This document shows, in pieces, positions 1-5,817 of a stretch of DNA of 5,817 bases (position 1 is its first letter; the number at the start of each line of letters is the position of its first letter). The position numbers were made by a program, and so were the translations under genes. The notes beneath the pieces were generated by a model. It was not told the DNA's origin, searched no databases, and worked only from the letters and a program-made list of their open reading frames with translations. The DNA comes from Phycisphaerae bacterium (GTDB lineage: Bacteria > Planctomycetota > Phycisphaerae > JAAYCJ01): contig WFQY01000094.1 in assembly GCA_015486815.1 (NCBI GenBank), forward strand, positions 1 through 5,817, written 5' to 3'.

Positions 1-1413
1 ATGTACGTCCTGCCATATCTGATGGGTCCCGTCGGCTCGCCTTACAGCAAAGTAGGCGCCGAGGTTACCGACAGTCTTTACGTCGCTATCAGTATGCGTA
101 TTATGACACGTCTCGGAAAAGTCGCTCTCGATGCCCTTGGAACCGATGGTGATTTTGTAAAGGGATTTCACGCTATGGGCGACCTTGACCCCGAAAAACG
201 ATACATTATGCACTTTCCCGAAGAGCAAGCTATCTGGAGCATAAGCTCGGGCTATGGCGGAAATGCTCTGCTTGGCAAAAAGTGCCATTCACTTCGTATC
301 GCATCGTGGCAAGCCCGACAGGAAGGTTGGCTCGCTGAGCATATGCTTGTGCTTGGTCTCGAGTGCCCCGACGGCGAGATCATATATATCACAGGTGCTT
401 TTCCGAGTGCCTGCGGTAAAACTAATCTCGCAATGCTCGAATCACCATTAAAGAAAATGGGCTATCGTATCTGGACGCTTGGTGATGATATTGCCTGGCT
501 TAACATAGGCCCCGACGGAAGACTCTGGGCGATGAATCCGGAAAACGGATTTTTCGGCGTTGCCCCGGGCACCTCTGCCAAGACCAACCCGAACGCACTC
601 GCAACGGTGAAGAAAAATTCGCTCTTTACGAACGTAGTATTAGGAAAGAAGGGCGAAATATGGTGGGAAGGTATGGACTCTCCGCCGCCGCCCGAGGGTT
701 ACGATTGGTTAGGCCGCGACTGGACGCCTAACAGTCCCGAAAAAGGTGCGCATCCTAATTCACGATTTACCGCACCTGTCGCTCAATGTCCGACTCTCTC
801 TCCGAAATGGGAAGACCCGCAAGGCGTTCCCATTTCCGCTATAATCTTTGGTGGCCGACGTGCGAGTCTGATTCCGCTGACCTATCAGAGCTATAGTTGG
901 GAGCATGGCGTTTATATGGGTGCAACGATGGCTTCCGAGCGAACTGCGGCTCAGGAAGGAAAAGTAGGTAACATCCGACGCGACCCGATGGCTATGCTAC
1001 CGTTTTGCGGATACAATATGGCTGACTATTTTGCACATTGGCTTGAGATGGGCCAAAAGATAAAGAATCCGCCTATCATTTGCTCGGTAAACTGGTTCAG
1101 GAGAAATGCCAAAAACGAATTCCTTTGGCCGGGCTTTGGCGAAAATATCCGAATACTCATCTGGATAGCTGAGCGTGCAAAGGGCAAAGGAAAAGCTATC
1201 GAGACTCCCATAGGCTACGTCCCGACCGAAGACGCTTTAATGCTCGACGGTCTCGACCTGCCGAAGGAAAACTTAAAAGAGCTGCTGAAGGTTGACAAAG
1301 ACGAGTGGAAGCAAGAACTCGCAGACCAGAGAGAATTTCTCTCGAAGTTCGGCGATGATCTGCCAGCTCAGTTAAAAGAGCAAGCTGACAATCTCGAAAA
1401 AAGGCTAAGCTAA
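1..1413 (+). CDS. pckG: Phosphoenolpyruvate carboxykinase (GTP), 5'-truncated by window edge
   Basis: GTP-dependent PEPCK interconverts oxaloacetate + GTP and PEP + CO2 + GDP, a cytosolic gluconeogenic/anaplerotic step. The visible 470 residues match the family from the MYVxPxxMGPxGSP segment to the C-terminus. Family lengths are near 600, so roughly 130-140 N-terminal residues, including the arginine that holds the PEP carboxylate, lie left of the window. The ATG at position 1 is an internal codon, not the start. Visible motifs: YGGN (85-88) and GKK (92-94); EEGWLAEH-like segment with metal-ligand His114; P-loop FPSACGKTN (134-142) with the mobile-loop Cys138; GDD (161-163) with metal ligand Asp; HPNSRF (251-256); FGGRR (283-287); and the guanine pocket aromatics in NWFR (364-367) and FLWPGF (374-379). 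These are the GTP-type, not ATP-type, signatures. All expected active-site residues in the visible part are present, so it appears functional. It ends with TAATAA. The next gene is 214 nt downstream, beyond a repeat-filled gap. Confidence 0.97.
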   Translation: MYVLPYLMGPVGSPYSKVGAEVTDSLYVAISMRIMTRLGKVALDALGTDGDFVKGFHAMGDLDPEKRYIMHFPEEQAIWSISSGYGGNALLGKKCHSLRIASWQARQEGWLAEHMLVLGLECPDGEIIYITGAFPSACGKTNLAMLESPLKKMGYRIWTLGDDIAWLNIGPDGRLWAMNPENGFFGVAPGTSAKTNPNALATVKKNSLFTNVVLGKKGEIWWEGMDSPPPPEGYDWLGRDWTPNSPEKGAHPNSRFTAPVAQCPTLSPKWEDPQGVPISAIIFGGRRASLIPLTYQSYSWEHGVYMGATMASERTAAQEGKVGNIRRDPMAMLPFCGYNMADYFAHWLEMGQKIKNPPIICSVNWFRRNAKNEFLWPGFGENIRILIWIAERAKGKGKAIETPIGYVPTEDALMLDGLDLPKENLKELLKVDKDEWKQELADQREFLSKFGDDLPAQLKEQADNLEKRLS

Positions 1414-1465
1414 TAAACAACAATTAGGAACATAGCAAGTGTGCGTCGGGCGTTGAGTAGTCCCG

Positions 1466-1495
1466 CCCCATTGCGACAAAACGTTGGCAGTGGGG
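1466..1495. repeat. Imperfect inverted repeat / hairpin after pckG
   Basis: CCCCATTGC (1466-1474) can pair with GCAGTGGGG (1487-1495), giving a 9-bp stem with one G-U wobble and a 12-nt loop. It lies about 50 nt after the pckG stop. No T-tract follows (the next bases are AGTAGGCAG), so it is not a textbook intrinsic terminator. It could protect the 3' end of the pckG transcript or be a decayed palindromic repeat like the one just downstream. Function is unknown. Confidence 0.5.
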
Positions 1496-1510
1496 AGTAG
1501 GCAGTTGATT

Positions 1511-1537
1511 GTAGGGGCAGACCTATGTGTCTGCCCT
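1511..1537. repeat. Perfect palindrome, REP/MITE-like element
   Basis: GGGCAGAC (1515-1522) and GTCTGCCC (1529-1536) form a perfect 8-bp inverted repeat around the 6-nt loop CTATGT. It is preceded by GTAG. Short GTAGGGGC...GCCC palindromes are familiar as dispersed intergenic repeats in many bacterial genomes, so this is probably one copy of a multi-copy element (inference; only one copy is in the window). It is followed by TGAATTCG rather than a T-run, which argues against an intrinsic terminator, although a stem here could still stabilise the upstream mRNA. Confidence 0.65.
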
Positions 1538-1543
1538 GAATTC

Positions 1544-1627
1544 GTCATTTAACATTTGTCATTGAACATTCATCATTCAACATTTATCATTTACCATTCT
1601 TCATTTAACATTTATCATTCAACAATT
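1544..1627. repeat. Heptad CATT tandem repeat (6 x 14 bp, 12 x 7 bp)
   Basis: Six contiguous 14-bp units with consensus NTCATTYAACATTY start at 1544, 1558, 1572, 1586, 1600 and 1614. Each unit splits into two 7-bp halves of form NNCATTN, so CATT recurs every 7 bp through the array; only the last half deviates (CAAT). The array ends at the base before the ATG of the transporter gene. It is AT-rich and lies where a leader and ribosome binding site should be. Its period is not a multiple of three and it reads as low-complexity peptide in any frame, so it is treated as non-coding. Confidence 0.9.
1562..1590 (+). promoter_or_regulatory. Possible sigma70-type promoter inside the tandem repeat
   Basis: TTGAAC (1562-1567) is followed, after a 17-bp spacer, by TATCAT (1585-1590). 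They match the -35 consensus at 4 of 6 positions and the -10 at 5 of 6. Transcription would begin near 1597 and give a leader of about 30 nt for the transporter gene. Because the repeat is AT-rich and periodic, similar boxes arise easily by chance, so this is a weak call. It is the best-spaced pair I found in the gap. Confidence 0.25.
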
Positions 1628-2590
1628 ATGAGCATCATATTAAAATTTGTCATAATCGTATCAGGCATTATCCTGACCACAGCAGCTGGATATTTCGCTC
1701 GCAGAAAAAATCTGCTTGACGAAAAATATGCGGGCGACATTCTGCTATATACGGTAATCTTTGGCTGGGCGCCTTCTTCTGTCTTTGTCCTATGGAAATT
1801 AAAACTTTCAGCTTCGCTTATCGCTCTGCCGATATTGAGTATAATTCTTCCGCTTACACTTCTACCGATAGCCATTGTCATCGCGGACAAAATCTATCAT
1901 CTCCAACCGAAAACCGCAGGTACCTTCATAATAGCAGCGATGATTTCGAATATAGGATTTACGATGGGCGGCTTCGTCTGCTATTGTATGTTCGGCATGC
2001 AGGGGTTAGGCTACGCTCAGCTTTATTGCGCCAGTTGGACTATTCCCATCATCGGTTTCGGATATCTTATCGCAAGAAAGTTTGGTCAACCTGATGAACC
2101 GTTCGATTGGCGATTCGTCCTTCGTACCTTTACCGACAGACGCTCTCTGCCGATTTTAGGTACGCTCATCGGCTTAGTCCTTAACCTTACTAAAACCCCG
2201 CCAATTATGTTTATCTACGAATATCATATCGTCGATATCCTCGTGCTAAGCTCGGTTATGCTAAGCTTCTTTATCATAGGCCTTCAGCTACATTTTTCTA
2301 CTATCACCGACGAGAAAAGATTACATATTTTACTGGCATTGATGAAATTCATCATTTCACCTATAATAATGCTTCTAATGCTTGCAATTATGGAGAGATT
2401 TTCTATCGTGCTGCCAATGTTAGCTAAAAAAGTTGCTATCATAGAATCCGCCGTTCCGACTGCGGTCTTTACCGTAATTATCGCAAACCTGTTTCACCTT
2501 CGCCCGAAACTTGCAGGTATGCTATTTATCGTCAATACTATCGTTTTTCTCGTTTTTGTACTGCCGGTAATTGTCTTTTTATTAGGATAA
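1628..2590 (+). CDS. AEC (auxin efflux carrier) family transporter
   Basis: A 320-residue integral membrane protein, almost entirely hydrophobic, with about ten predicted membrane segments (roughly 4-23, 38-57, 62-85, 97-122, 128-149, 172-190, 199-221, 233-254, 268-287, 295-318). The N-terminal GYFARRKNLL (21-30), the fourth-helix stretch AGTFIIAAMISNIGFTMGG (97-115) and the C-terminal ESAVPTAV...LRPKLAGMLFIVNT (273-304) are the recognisable landmarks of AEC-family permeases. Characterised AEC proteins carry malate, malonate or auxin; the substrate here cannot be read from sequence. ATG 1628 is chosen because the protein then begins directly with a membrane helix. An upstream in-frame TTG at 1556 would add 24 residues encoded only by the tandem repeat (low-complexity H/S/I/Y), which is unlikely. 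No Shine-Dalgarno precedes 1628, which is unusual beside the three genes downstream. The FAD oxidoreductase follows after 19 nt, so co-transcription is likely and its substrate may be linked. Confidence 0.87.
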   Translation: MSIILKFVIIVSGIILTTAAGYFARRKNLLDEKYAGDILLYTVIFGWAPSSVFVLWKLKLSASLIALPILSIILPLTLLPIAIVIADKIYHLQPKTAGTFIIAAMISNIGFTMGGFVCYCMFGMQGLGYAQLYCASWTIPIIGFGYLIARKFGQPDEPFDWRFVLRTFTDRRSLPILGTLIGLVLNLTKTPPIMFIYEYHIVDILVLSSVMLSFFIIGLQLHFSTITDEKRLHILLALMKFIISPIIMLLMLAIMERFSIVLPMLAKKVAIIESAVPTAVFTVIIANLFHLRPKLAGMLFIVNTIVFLVFVLPVIVFLLG

Positions 2591-2606
2591 CTCTTATTAG
2601 GATAAC
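2577..2606. repeat. 15-bp tandem duplication at the gene junction
   Basis: Two adjacent 15-mers (2577-2591 and 2592-2606) agree at 14 of 15 positions, with a 13-nt perfect core TTATTAGGATAAC. The first copy holds the last codons (Leu-Leu-Gly) and stop of the transporter gene. The second is in the same frame and repeats Leu-Leu-Gly-stop, so it acts as a backup stop, and its AGGA becomes the ribosome binding site of the next gene. Confidence 0.9.
2599..2602 (+). promoter_or_regulatory. Ribosome binding site of the FAD oxidoreductase
   Basis: AGGA lies 7 nt before ATG 2610, inside the second copy of the 15-bp duplication. It supports 2610 as the start. The first copy's AGGA is 22 nt away from the ATG, too far to serve. 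Confidence 0.6.
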
Positions 2607-2609
2607 CCA

Positions 2610-4964
2610 ATGACCATAGAATACAAAATCGAACAAACCTACGATTGCGATGTGCTGGTGATAGGCTCAGGCGTCGCCGGATATTGCGCCGCTATACAAG
2701 CTGCGCGTGCAGACTGCGATGTTATCTTAATCGAAAAAGACGAAGTCCTTGGCGGAAACTCAAGCCCAAATTTAGGCGTCGGTATCACCGGTGCCGATAG
2801 ATACAATTCCTACGCAACCGAAACAGGCATCATCCACGAAATTCAAGAAACTTCCGCTTGGCATGGCGGATTTACTCCCGTACGCTCAGGACTTATGCCT
2901 TATAATATCTCCCGCCTAAACGAAGCTATCGTTCAAGAATATCTCAAACAAGCAGGCGTGAAAATTTTCAAACGACACTATGCAAAACTCCCTATCGTAA
3001 AAGACAATAAAATCGTCTCCGTCATCGTAGAAGATTTAGCTGCATTTCGCACGTTACAAATAAATATCCGCAATATAGTAATAGATGCATCAGGCGACGG
3101 ACATATCGCTGCTACCGCCGGCGCCGATTTCGACGTCGGCTCCGAGGCAAAAAACGAATATAACGAACGCTCCGCCCCCGATAAGCGAACAAAACTCGTG
3201 CAAGGCACAAGCTTAGTTGCTATCGCTTACCGTGCCGATAGAGAAATACCTTTCATTCCCCCCGCCCCCGCTGCCCCCGATATACCCGAATATATCCCGC
3301 GTGTCTTTCAAGGTAGATTAGCTTCCTTTATCTATCATCATACCGGAATGTTCAAAGGCGAGCATAATCTTATGTTCCTATATATGACGGAAACAGGAGG
3401 CCAACGCGATACAATCCGCGACGATGCACAAATCTACGAAGACCTTCTGAATCAACTGTGGGCGAAATGGAATCATATCAAAAACGGCGAACATAAAGAG
3501 CAAGCGAAAACTTGGGATTTATTGTGGGTCTCACCAAAAGCAGGCAAAAGGGAAAGTAGAAGATTTTTAGGCGATTACATCCTTACACAAACCGACCTCG
3601 AAGAAGGAAGATGCTTCGAAGATGACATCGCCTATGGCGGCCACGACCTCGACGACCATCAACCACTCAACAATACCGCAAATATCTTCGCTTACAGCAT
3701 TCCGCCACTTTATGGCATTTCCTACCGCTGCTGCTATTCACGCAACATCGACAACCTTCTGCTCGCAGGTAGATTGATTAGCGCAACTCACATCGCACAT
3801 AGCTCCGTCCGAGTAATGCGTACAGGTGGCGCAATAGGCCAAGCTGTCGGACTCGCTGCCAGCCTATGCAAAAAATATAATTGCAAACCACGCGAAATCT
3901 ATACCGACAAAAACAAACTCAAGGAGCTGCAAAAAAAACTTCAACTAAACGATGCTACAATATTAGCCAAACCCCTTATAGACGAAAACGACCTCGCGAG
4001 ATTAGCTGATATATCCGCCAGCAGCGAACTTACCTTCAATAACCAAGCGCCCGCTAATTCTGTCCCGCTTATCTCACAAGCGGGAATTTTACTCTGGGAT
4101 TGGCCCGAAAAATTAAACGCTCTCGAAATGCACCTCATAAACACCACCGATACCGAACAAAAACTTACACTGCGCATCTTCCGCTCGAAGAGGCAACGCA
4201 AATGGAAATCCATAGAAGAATATCACCGCTATCAGCGTAACGACCTACGAGATACCGCATTCAATCAAATCTACGAATCTGATTTTGCTCTGCCAGCTTC
4301 ATTCGCAGGCTGGCGGAAAATCGAATTTTCCGAACAAATCGAACTCGGCAGAAAAGACATACTCTCCGACGACGACCGTGTAATTATCTCGCTCGATAAA
4401 AATCCGAACGTAAAATGGTCATTGGCCGACAAACCCTGCGAGATAGCTAAGATGGTCGAGCATAGCCATCATATCGACGAGTGGTATAAACCACTTGACG
4501 TTTTGCCAACTGTGAGGTCTATACCAGTTATCCCGTTAGGAGAAGCCGAGAATGTAAAGAATGGCTTTAGTCGGCGGTTTTCGACCGCGACTACTAACCT
4601 ATGGATTTCCGATACGCCTCTGCCAGCCACGCTCACGTTAAGCTGGCGTAAACCCATAAAATTCAATATGATAGCGATTACTTTCGATAATCTCACACAA
4701 CATCGCGAAGACTCAGCGTGGGAGTCCGGCAAACGTGTTGTCGATTTCCTCGTAAAGTCCTACGCCATAGATATTTGGAGAGATAATAATTGGCAGCGAA
4801 TAGTTGACGAGCAATGTAATTATCACCGTTTTCGCAGGCATATTATCTCTGCTGTTGATACTTCAAAACTCAGGCTTACGATTTTTTCTACTCATAGCAG
4901 TGAAAATAATTTGCCCGCAAGAGTTTATCAAATAAGCATTTACGATCTTCGAGAGGACAGTTGA
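2610..4964 (+). CDS. FAD-dependent oxidoreductase (FAD_oxidored type) with discoidin-like C-terminal region
   Basis: A 784-residue protein with no signal peptide, so probably cytoplasmic. Residues about 11-430 form the flavoprotein part. It has a Rossmann FAD motif VIGSGVAG (17-24) ending at acidic Glu42, then LGGNSS (47-52), the second FAD strand DASGDG (159-164), a KRESRRFLGDY segment (313-323) resembling the PRESRR motif of the family, and NLLLAGRLISATHIAHSSVRV (382-402) followed by a glycine-rich FAD-binding helix. This is the PF12831-like group. Residues 213-230 are proline-rich (seven Pro), likely a surface loop. Residues about 480-784 are beta-rich. The end, with NLWIS...LTLSW...KFNMI...NWQRI...NYHRFRRH...LRLTIF...ARVYQISIYD, looks like a discoidin/F5-8C-type galactose-binding fold (inference from pattern). 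Substrate is unknown; relatives in Planctomycetes and Lentisphaerae are abundant but mostly uncharacterised. It is flanked by a transporter 19 nt upstream and a membrane protein 3 nt downstream, consistent with one operon. Confidence 0.88.
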   Translation: MTIEYKIEQTYDCDVLVIGSGVAGYCAAIQAARADCDVILIEKDEVLGGNSSPNLGVGITGADRYNSYATETGIIHEIQETSAWHGGFTPVRSGLMPYNISRLNEAIVQEYLKQAGVKIFKRHYAKLPIVKDNKIVSVIVEDLAAFRTLQINIRNIVIDASGDGHIAATAGADFDVGSEAKNEYNERSAPDKRTKLVQGTSLVAIAYRADREIPFIPPAPAAPDIPEYIPRVFQGRLASFIYHHTGMFKGEHNLMFLYMTETGGQRDTIRDDAQIYEDLLNQLWAKWNHIKNGEHKEQAKTWDLLWVSPKAGKRESRRFLGDYILTQTDLEEGRCFEDDIAYGGHDLDDHQPLNNTANIFAYSIPPLYGISYRCCYSRNIDNLLLAGRLISATHIAHSSVRVMRTGGAIGQAVGLAASLCKKYNCKPREIYTDKNKLKELQKKLQLNDATILAKPLIDENDLARLADISASSELTFNNQAPANSVPLISQAGILLWDWPEKLNALEMHLINTTDTEQKLTLRIFRSKRQRKWKSIEEYHRYQRNDLRDTAFNQIYESDFALPASFAGWRKIEFSEQIELGRKDILSDDDRVIISLDKNPNVKWSLADKPCEIAKMVEHSHHIDEWYKPLDVLPTVRSIPVIPLGEAENVKNGFSRRFSTATTNLWISDTPLPATLTLSWRKPIKFNMIAITFDNLTQHREDSAWESGKRVVDFLVKSYAIDIWRDNNWQRIVDEQCNYHRFRRHIISAVDTSKLRLTIFSTHSSENNLPARVYQISIYDLREDS
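4951..4957 (+). promoter_or_regulatory. Ribosome binding site of the YqaA-like gene
   Basis: GAGAGGA lies 10 nt before ATG 4968 and inside the last codons of the oxidoreductase gene. The tight arrangement (stop TGA 4962-4964, start 4968) suggests coupled translation and supports the chosen start. Confidence 0.65.
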
Positions 4965-4967
4965 ATA

Positions 4968-5624
4968 ATGACCCGCACAGATACCGAGATTAACCCCGAC
5001 ACTAAGCCCGAACATCCTTCGTGGCAGATACACAAACGGCTTTACCATTGGGTAATTCATTGGGCTGACACACCTTATGGCTCGCCTGCGATGGCAGCGT
5101 TAGCCTTTTCGGAAGCGATTTTCTTTCCCGTCCCTTCCGATGTGCTTTTGGTTGCATTGTGTTTAGGCCGACCTAAGCGTTCGTTCCGTTATGGTTTGAT
5201 TTGTGTAAGTTTCAGTATCATAGGTGGTTGCGTAGCTTTTGGGCTTGGCTTGCTTTTGGGTGGTGATAGAGTCGTATCGATGTTTGACTTCGTCCACTTA
5301 GGCAGCAAAGCCCAGCAGGCAATGAACTTATATCGCACTTACGATTTCTGGGCGGTAGCGACCGCTGCCCTTACACCCGTACCCTATATGGTATTTAGCT
5401 GGCTTGGTGGAATTGCGAACATAAGCTTTCCGAAATTCGTAATTACTTCTATGATATTTCGTTCTATGCGTTTTTTCTCGGAGTCAGCGATAATATATCT
5501 GATTGGTCCGAAAGCCAAAATTTGGATAGAAAAATATTTCAATCTCGCAACGATTATTGTTATCATTCTACTTGCAATTATTTTTGCTATTTTCCACTTA
5601 CTATCAAAAGTGTTTTTGCATTAA
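4968..5624 (+). CDS. YqaA/DedA-family (SNARE-associated, VTT-domain) membrane protein
   Basis: A 218-residue membrane protein. After a polar N-terminus of about 20 residues come the family opening RLYHWVIHWADTPYGSPAMAALAFSEA (24-50), the re-entrant-loop motif FFPVPSDVLL (52-61) with acidic Glu49 and Asp58, GRPKRSFRYGL (67-77), a membrane segment at 78-98, TPVPYMVFSWLGGI (136-149), the paired arginines RSMRFF (165-170), and a C-terminal hydrophobic helix (about 194-213). This order matches the YqaA branch of the DedA/VTT superfamily, linked to membrane homeostasis and, for several members, to lipid scrambling or flipping. Other family members usually read TPIPYK; here the Lys position is Met141. 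Its gene starts 3 nt after the oxidoreductase stop and ends 19 nt before trxB, so it is probably co-transcribed with both. Whether it assists them functionally is unknown. Confidence 0.88.
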   Translation: MTRTDTEINPDTKPEHPSWQIHKRLYHWVIHWADTPYGSPAMAALAFSEAIFFPVPSDVLLVALCLGRPKRSFRYGLICVSFSIIGGCVAFGLGLLLGGDRVVSMFDFVHLGSKAQQAMNLYRTYDFWAVATAALTPVPYMVFSWLGGIANISFPKFVITSMIFRSMRFFSESAIIYLIGPKAKIWIEKYFNLATIIVIILLAIIFAIFHLLSKVFLH

Positions 5625-5630
5625 AAGGTT

Positions 5631-5635
5631 AGGAG
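5631..5635 (+). promoter_or_regulatory. Ribosome binding site of trxB
   Basis: AGGAG, a strong Shine-Dalgarno, lies 8 nt before ATG 5644 in the 19-nt gap after the YqaA-like gene. It fixes the trxB start. Confidence 0.75.
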
Positions 5636-5643
5636 TATAAACG

Positions 5644-5817
5644 ATGTCGGAAGTTTATGATGTGATTATTGTCGGAGCGGGGCCCGCAGGTTTGGCAGCT
5701 GCCTTGTATGCGGGTCGAGACAGATTCAAAGTGTTAGTGCTCGAAAAGATGATACCGGGCGGACAAATAAACAATACCGAACGCATAGAAAATTTTCCCG
5801 GCCATCTTCAGATAAGT
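5644..5817 (+). CDS. trxB: Thioredoxin reductase, 3'-truncated by window edge
   Basis: Only the first 58 residues are present. They show the FAD-binding Rossmann motif IIVGAGPAGLAAALYAGR (8-25) ending at Glu34, then PGGQI (38-42) and ENFPG (49-53), the characteristic sequence order of low-molecular-weight thioredoxin reductases (NADPH + oxidised thioredoxin to reduced thioredoxin; cytosolic homodimer of about 310 residues). The redox CxxC centre lies beyond the window, so an alkyl hydroperoxide reductase AhpF-like or ferredoxin/flavodoxin-NADP reductase-like relative cannot be fully excluded. The direct Met-Ser-Glu start with no extra N-terminal domain argues against AhpF. No promoter is visible in the 19-nt gap, so transcription from upstream is likely. 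Confidence 0.88.
   Translation, partial: MSEVYDVIIVGAGPAGLAAALYAGRDRFKVLVLEKMIPGGQINNTERIENFPGHLQIS

Noticed and set aside
1..3. ATG at the first base as the start of the PEPCK gene
   Set aside because: The MYV segment is internal in GTP-PEPCKs; about 130-140 conserved residues should precede it. The gene is cut by the window edge.
1026..1423. Minus-strand open frames overlapping the pckG 3' end
   Set aside because: They are shadows of a clearly conserved gene, with no recognisable protein motif.
1448..1468. GGGCG/CGCCC hairpin
   Set aside because: It is only 5 bp with an 11-nt loop and overlaps the better 1466-1495 stem.
1515..1536. Intrinsic (Rho-independent) terminator for pckG
   Set aside because: The stem is good, but the following bases are TGAATTCG with no T-run.
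1556..1627. 24-residue N-terminal extension of the transporter from an upstream TTG
   Set aside because: It is encoded wholly by the 14-bp tandem repeat, gives low-complexity peptide, and the protein starts naturally with a membrane helix at ATG 1628.
1544..1627. CRISPR array
   Set aside because: The units are 7/14 bp and contiguous, with no unique spacers and no cas genes.
1792..2094. Alternative-frame + strand reading inside the transporter gene
   Set aside because: It lies fully within a well-supported membrane protein and has no family resemblance.

Overview
The window is a stretch of bacterial chromosome with every gene on the + strand. It holds the 3' three quarters of a GTP-dependent phosphoenolpyruvate carboxykinase gene (pckG), a repeat-rich intergenic gap, and a tight run of four genes: an AEC-family transporter, a large FAD-dependent oxidoreductase with a discoidin-like C-terminal region, a YqaA/DedA-type membrane protein, and the first 58 codons of a thioredoxin reductase (trxB). 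No phage, plasmid, transposase, CRISPR, tRNA or rRNA signal was seen.

Organism: base composition is moderate and gene spacing is ordinary for bacteria. A GTP-type (not ATP-type) PEPCK and an FAD_oxidored (PF12831-like) protein carrying a carbohydrate-binding-like tail fit a Planctomycetota/Lentisphaerota-like (PVC) bacterium, perhaps an anaerobic or sediment lineage. This is inference from gene content only, with low to moderate confidence.

Layout: pckG runs from the left edge to 1413 and ends in tandem TAA codons. The gap 1414-1627 has three parts: a 9-bp-stem hairpin (1466-1495), a perfect 8-bp palindrome of REP/MITE-like appearance (1515-1536), and an 84-bp heptad tandem repeat built on CATT (1544-1627) that runs straight into the ATG of the transporter gene. 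From 1628 onward, the gaps between genes are 19, 3 and 19 nt, and the last three genes each have a recognisable Shine-Dalgarno sequence, so 1628-5817 looks like one transcription unit that continues past the right edge.

Working together: pckG is central carbon metabolism (oxaloacetate to PEP) and is probably transcribed separately. The transporter and FAD oxidoreductase could import and oxidise or reduce a small organic substrate, but the sequence does not identify it. The YqaA protein and trxB look like housekeeping neighbours (membrane homeostasis and thiol redox). I see no convincing new multi-gene system. The most distinctive items are the heptad repeat replacing a normal ribosome binding site, and a 15-bp tandem duplication at the transporter/oxidoreductase junction that supplies the downstream gene's ribosome binding site.
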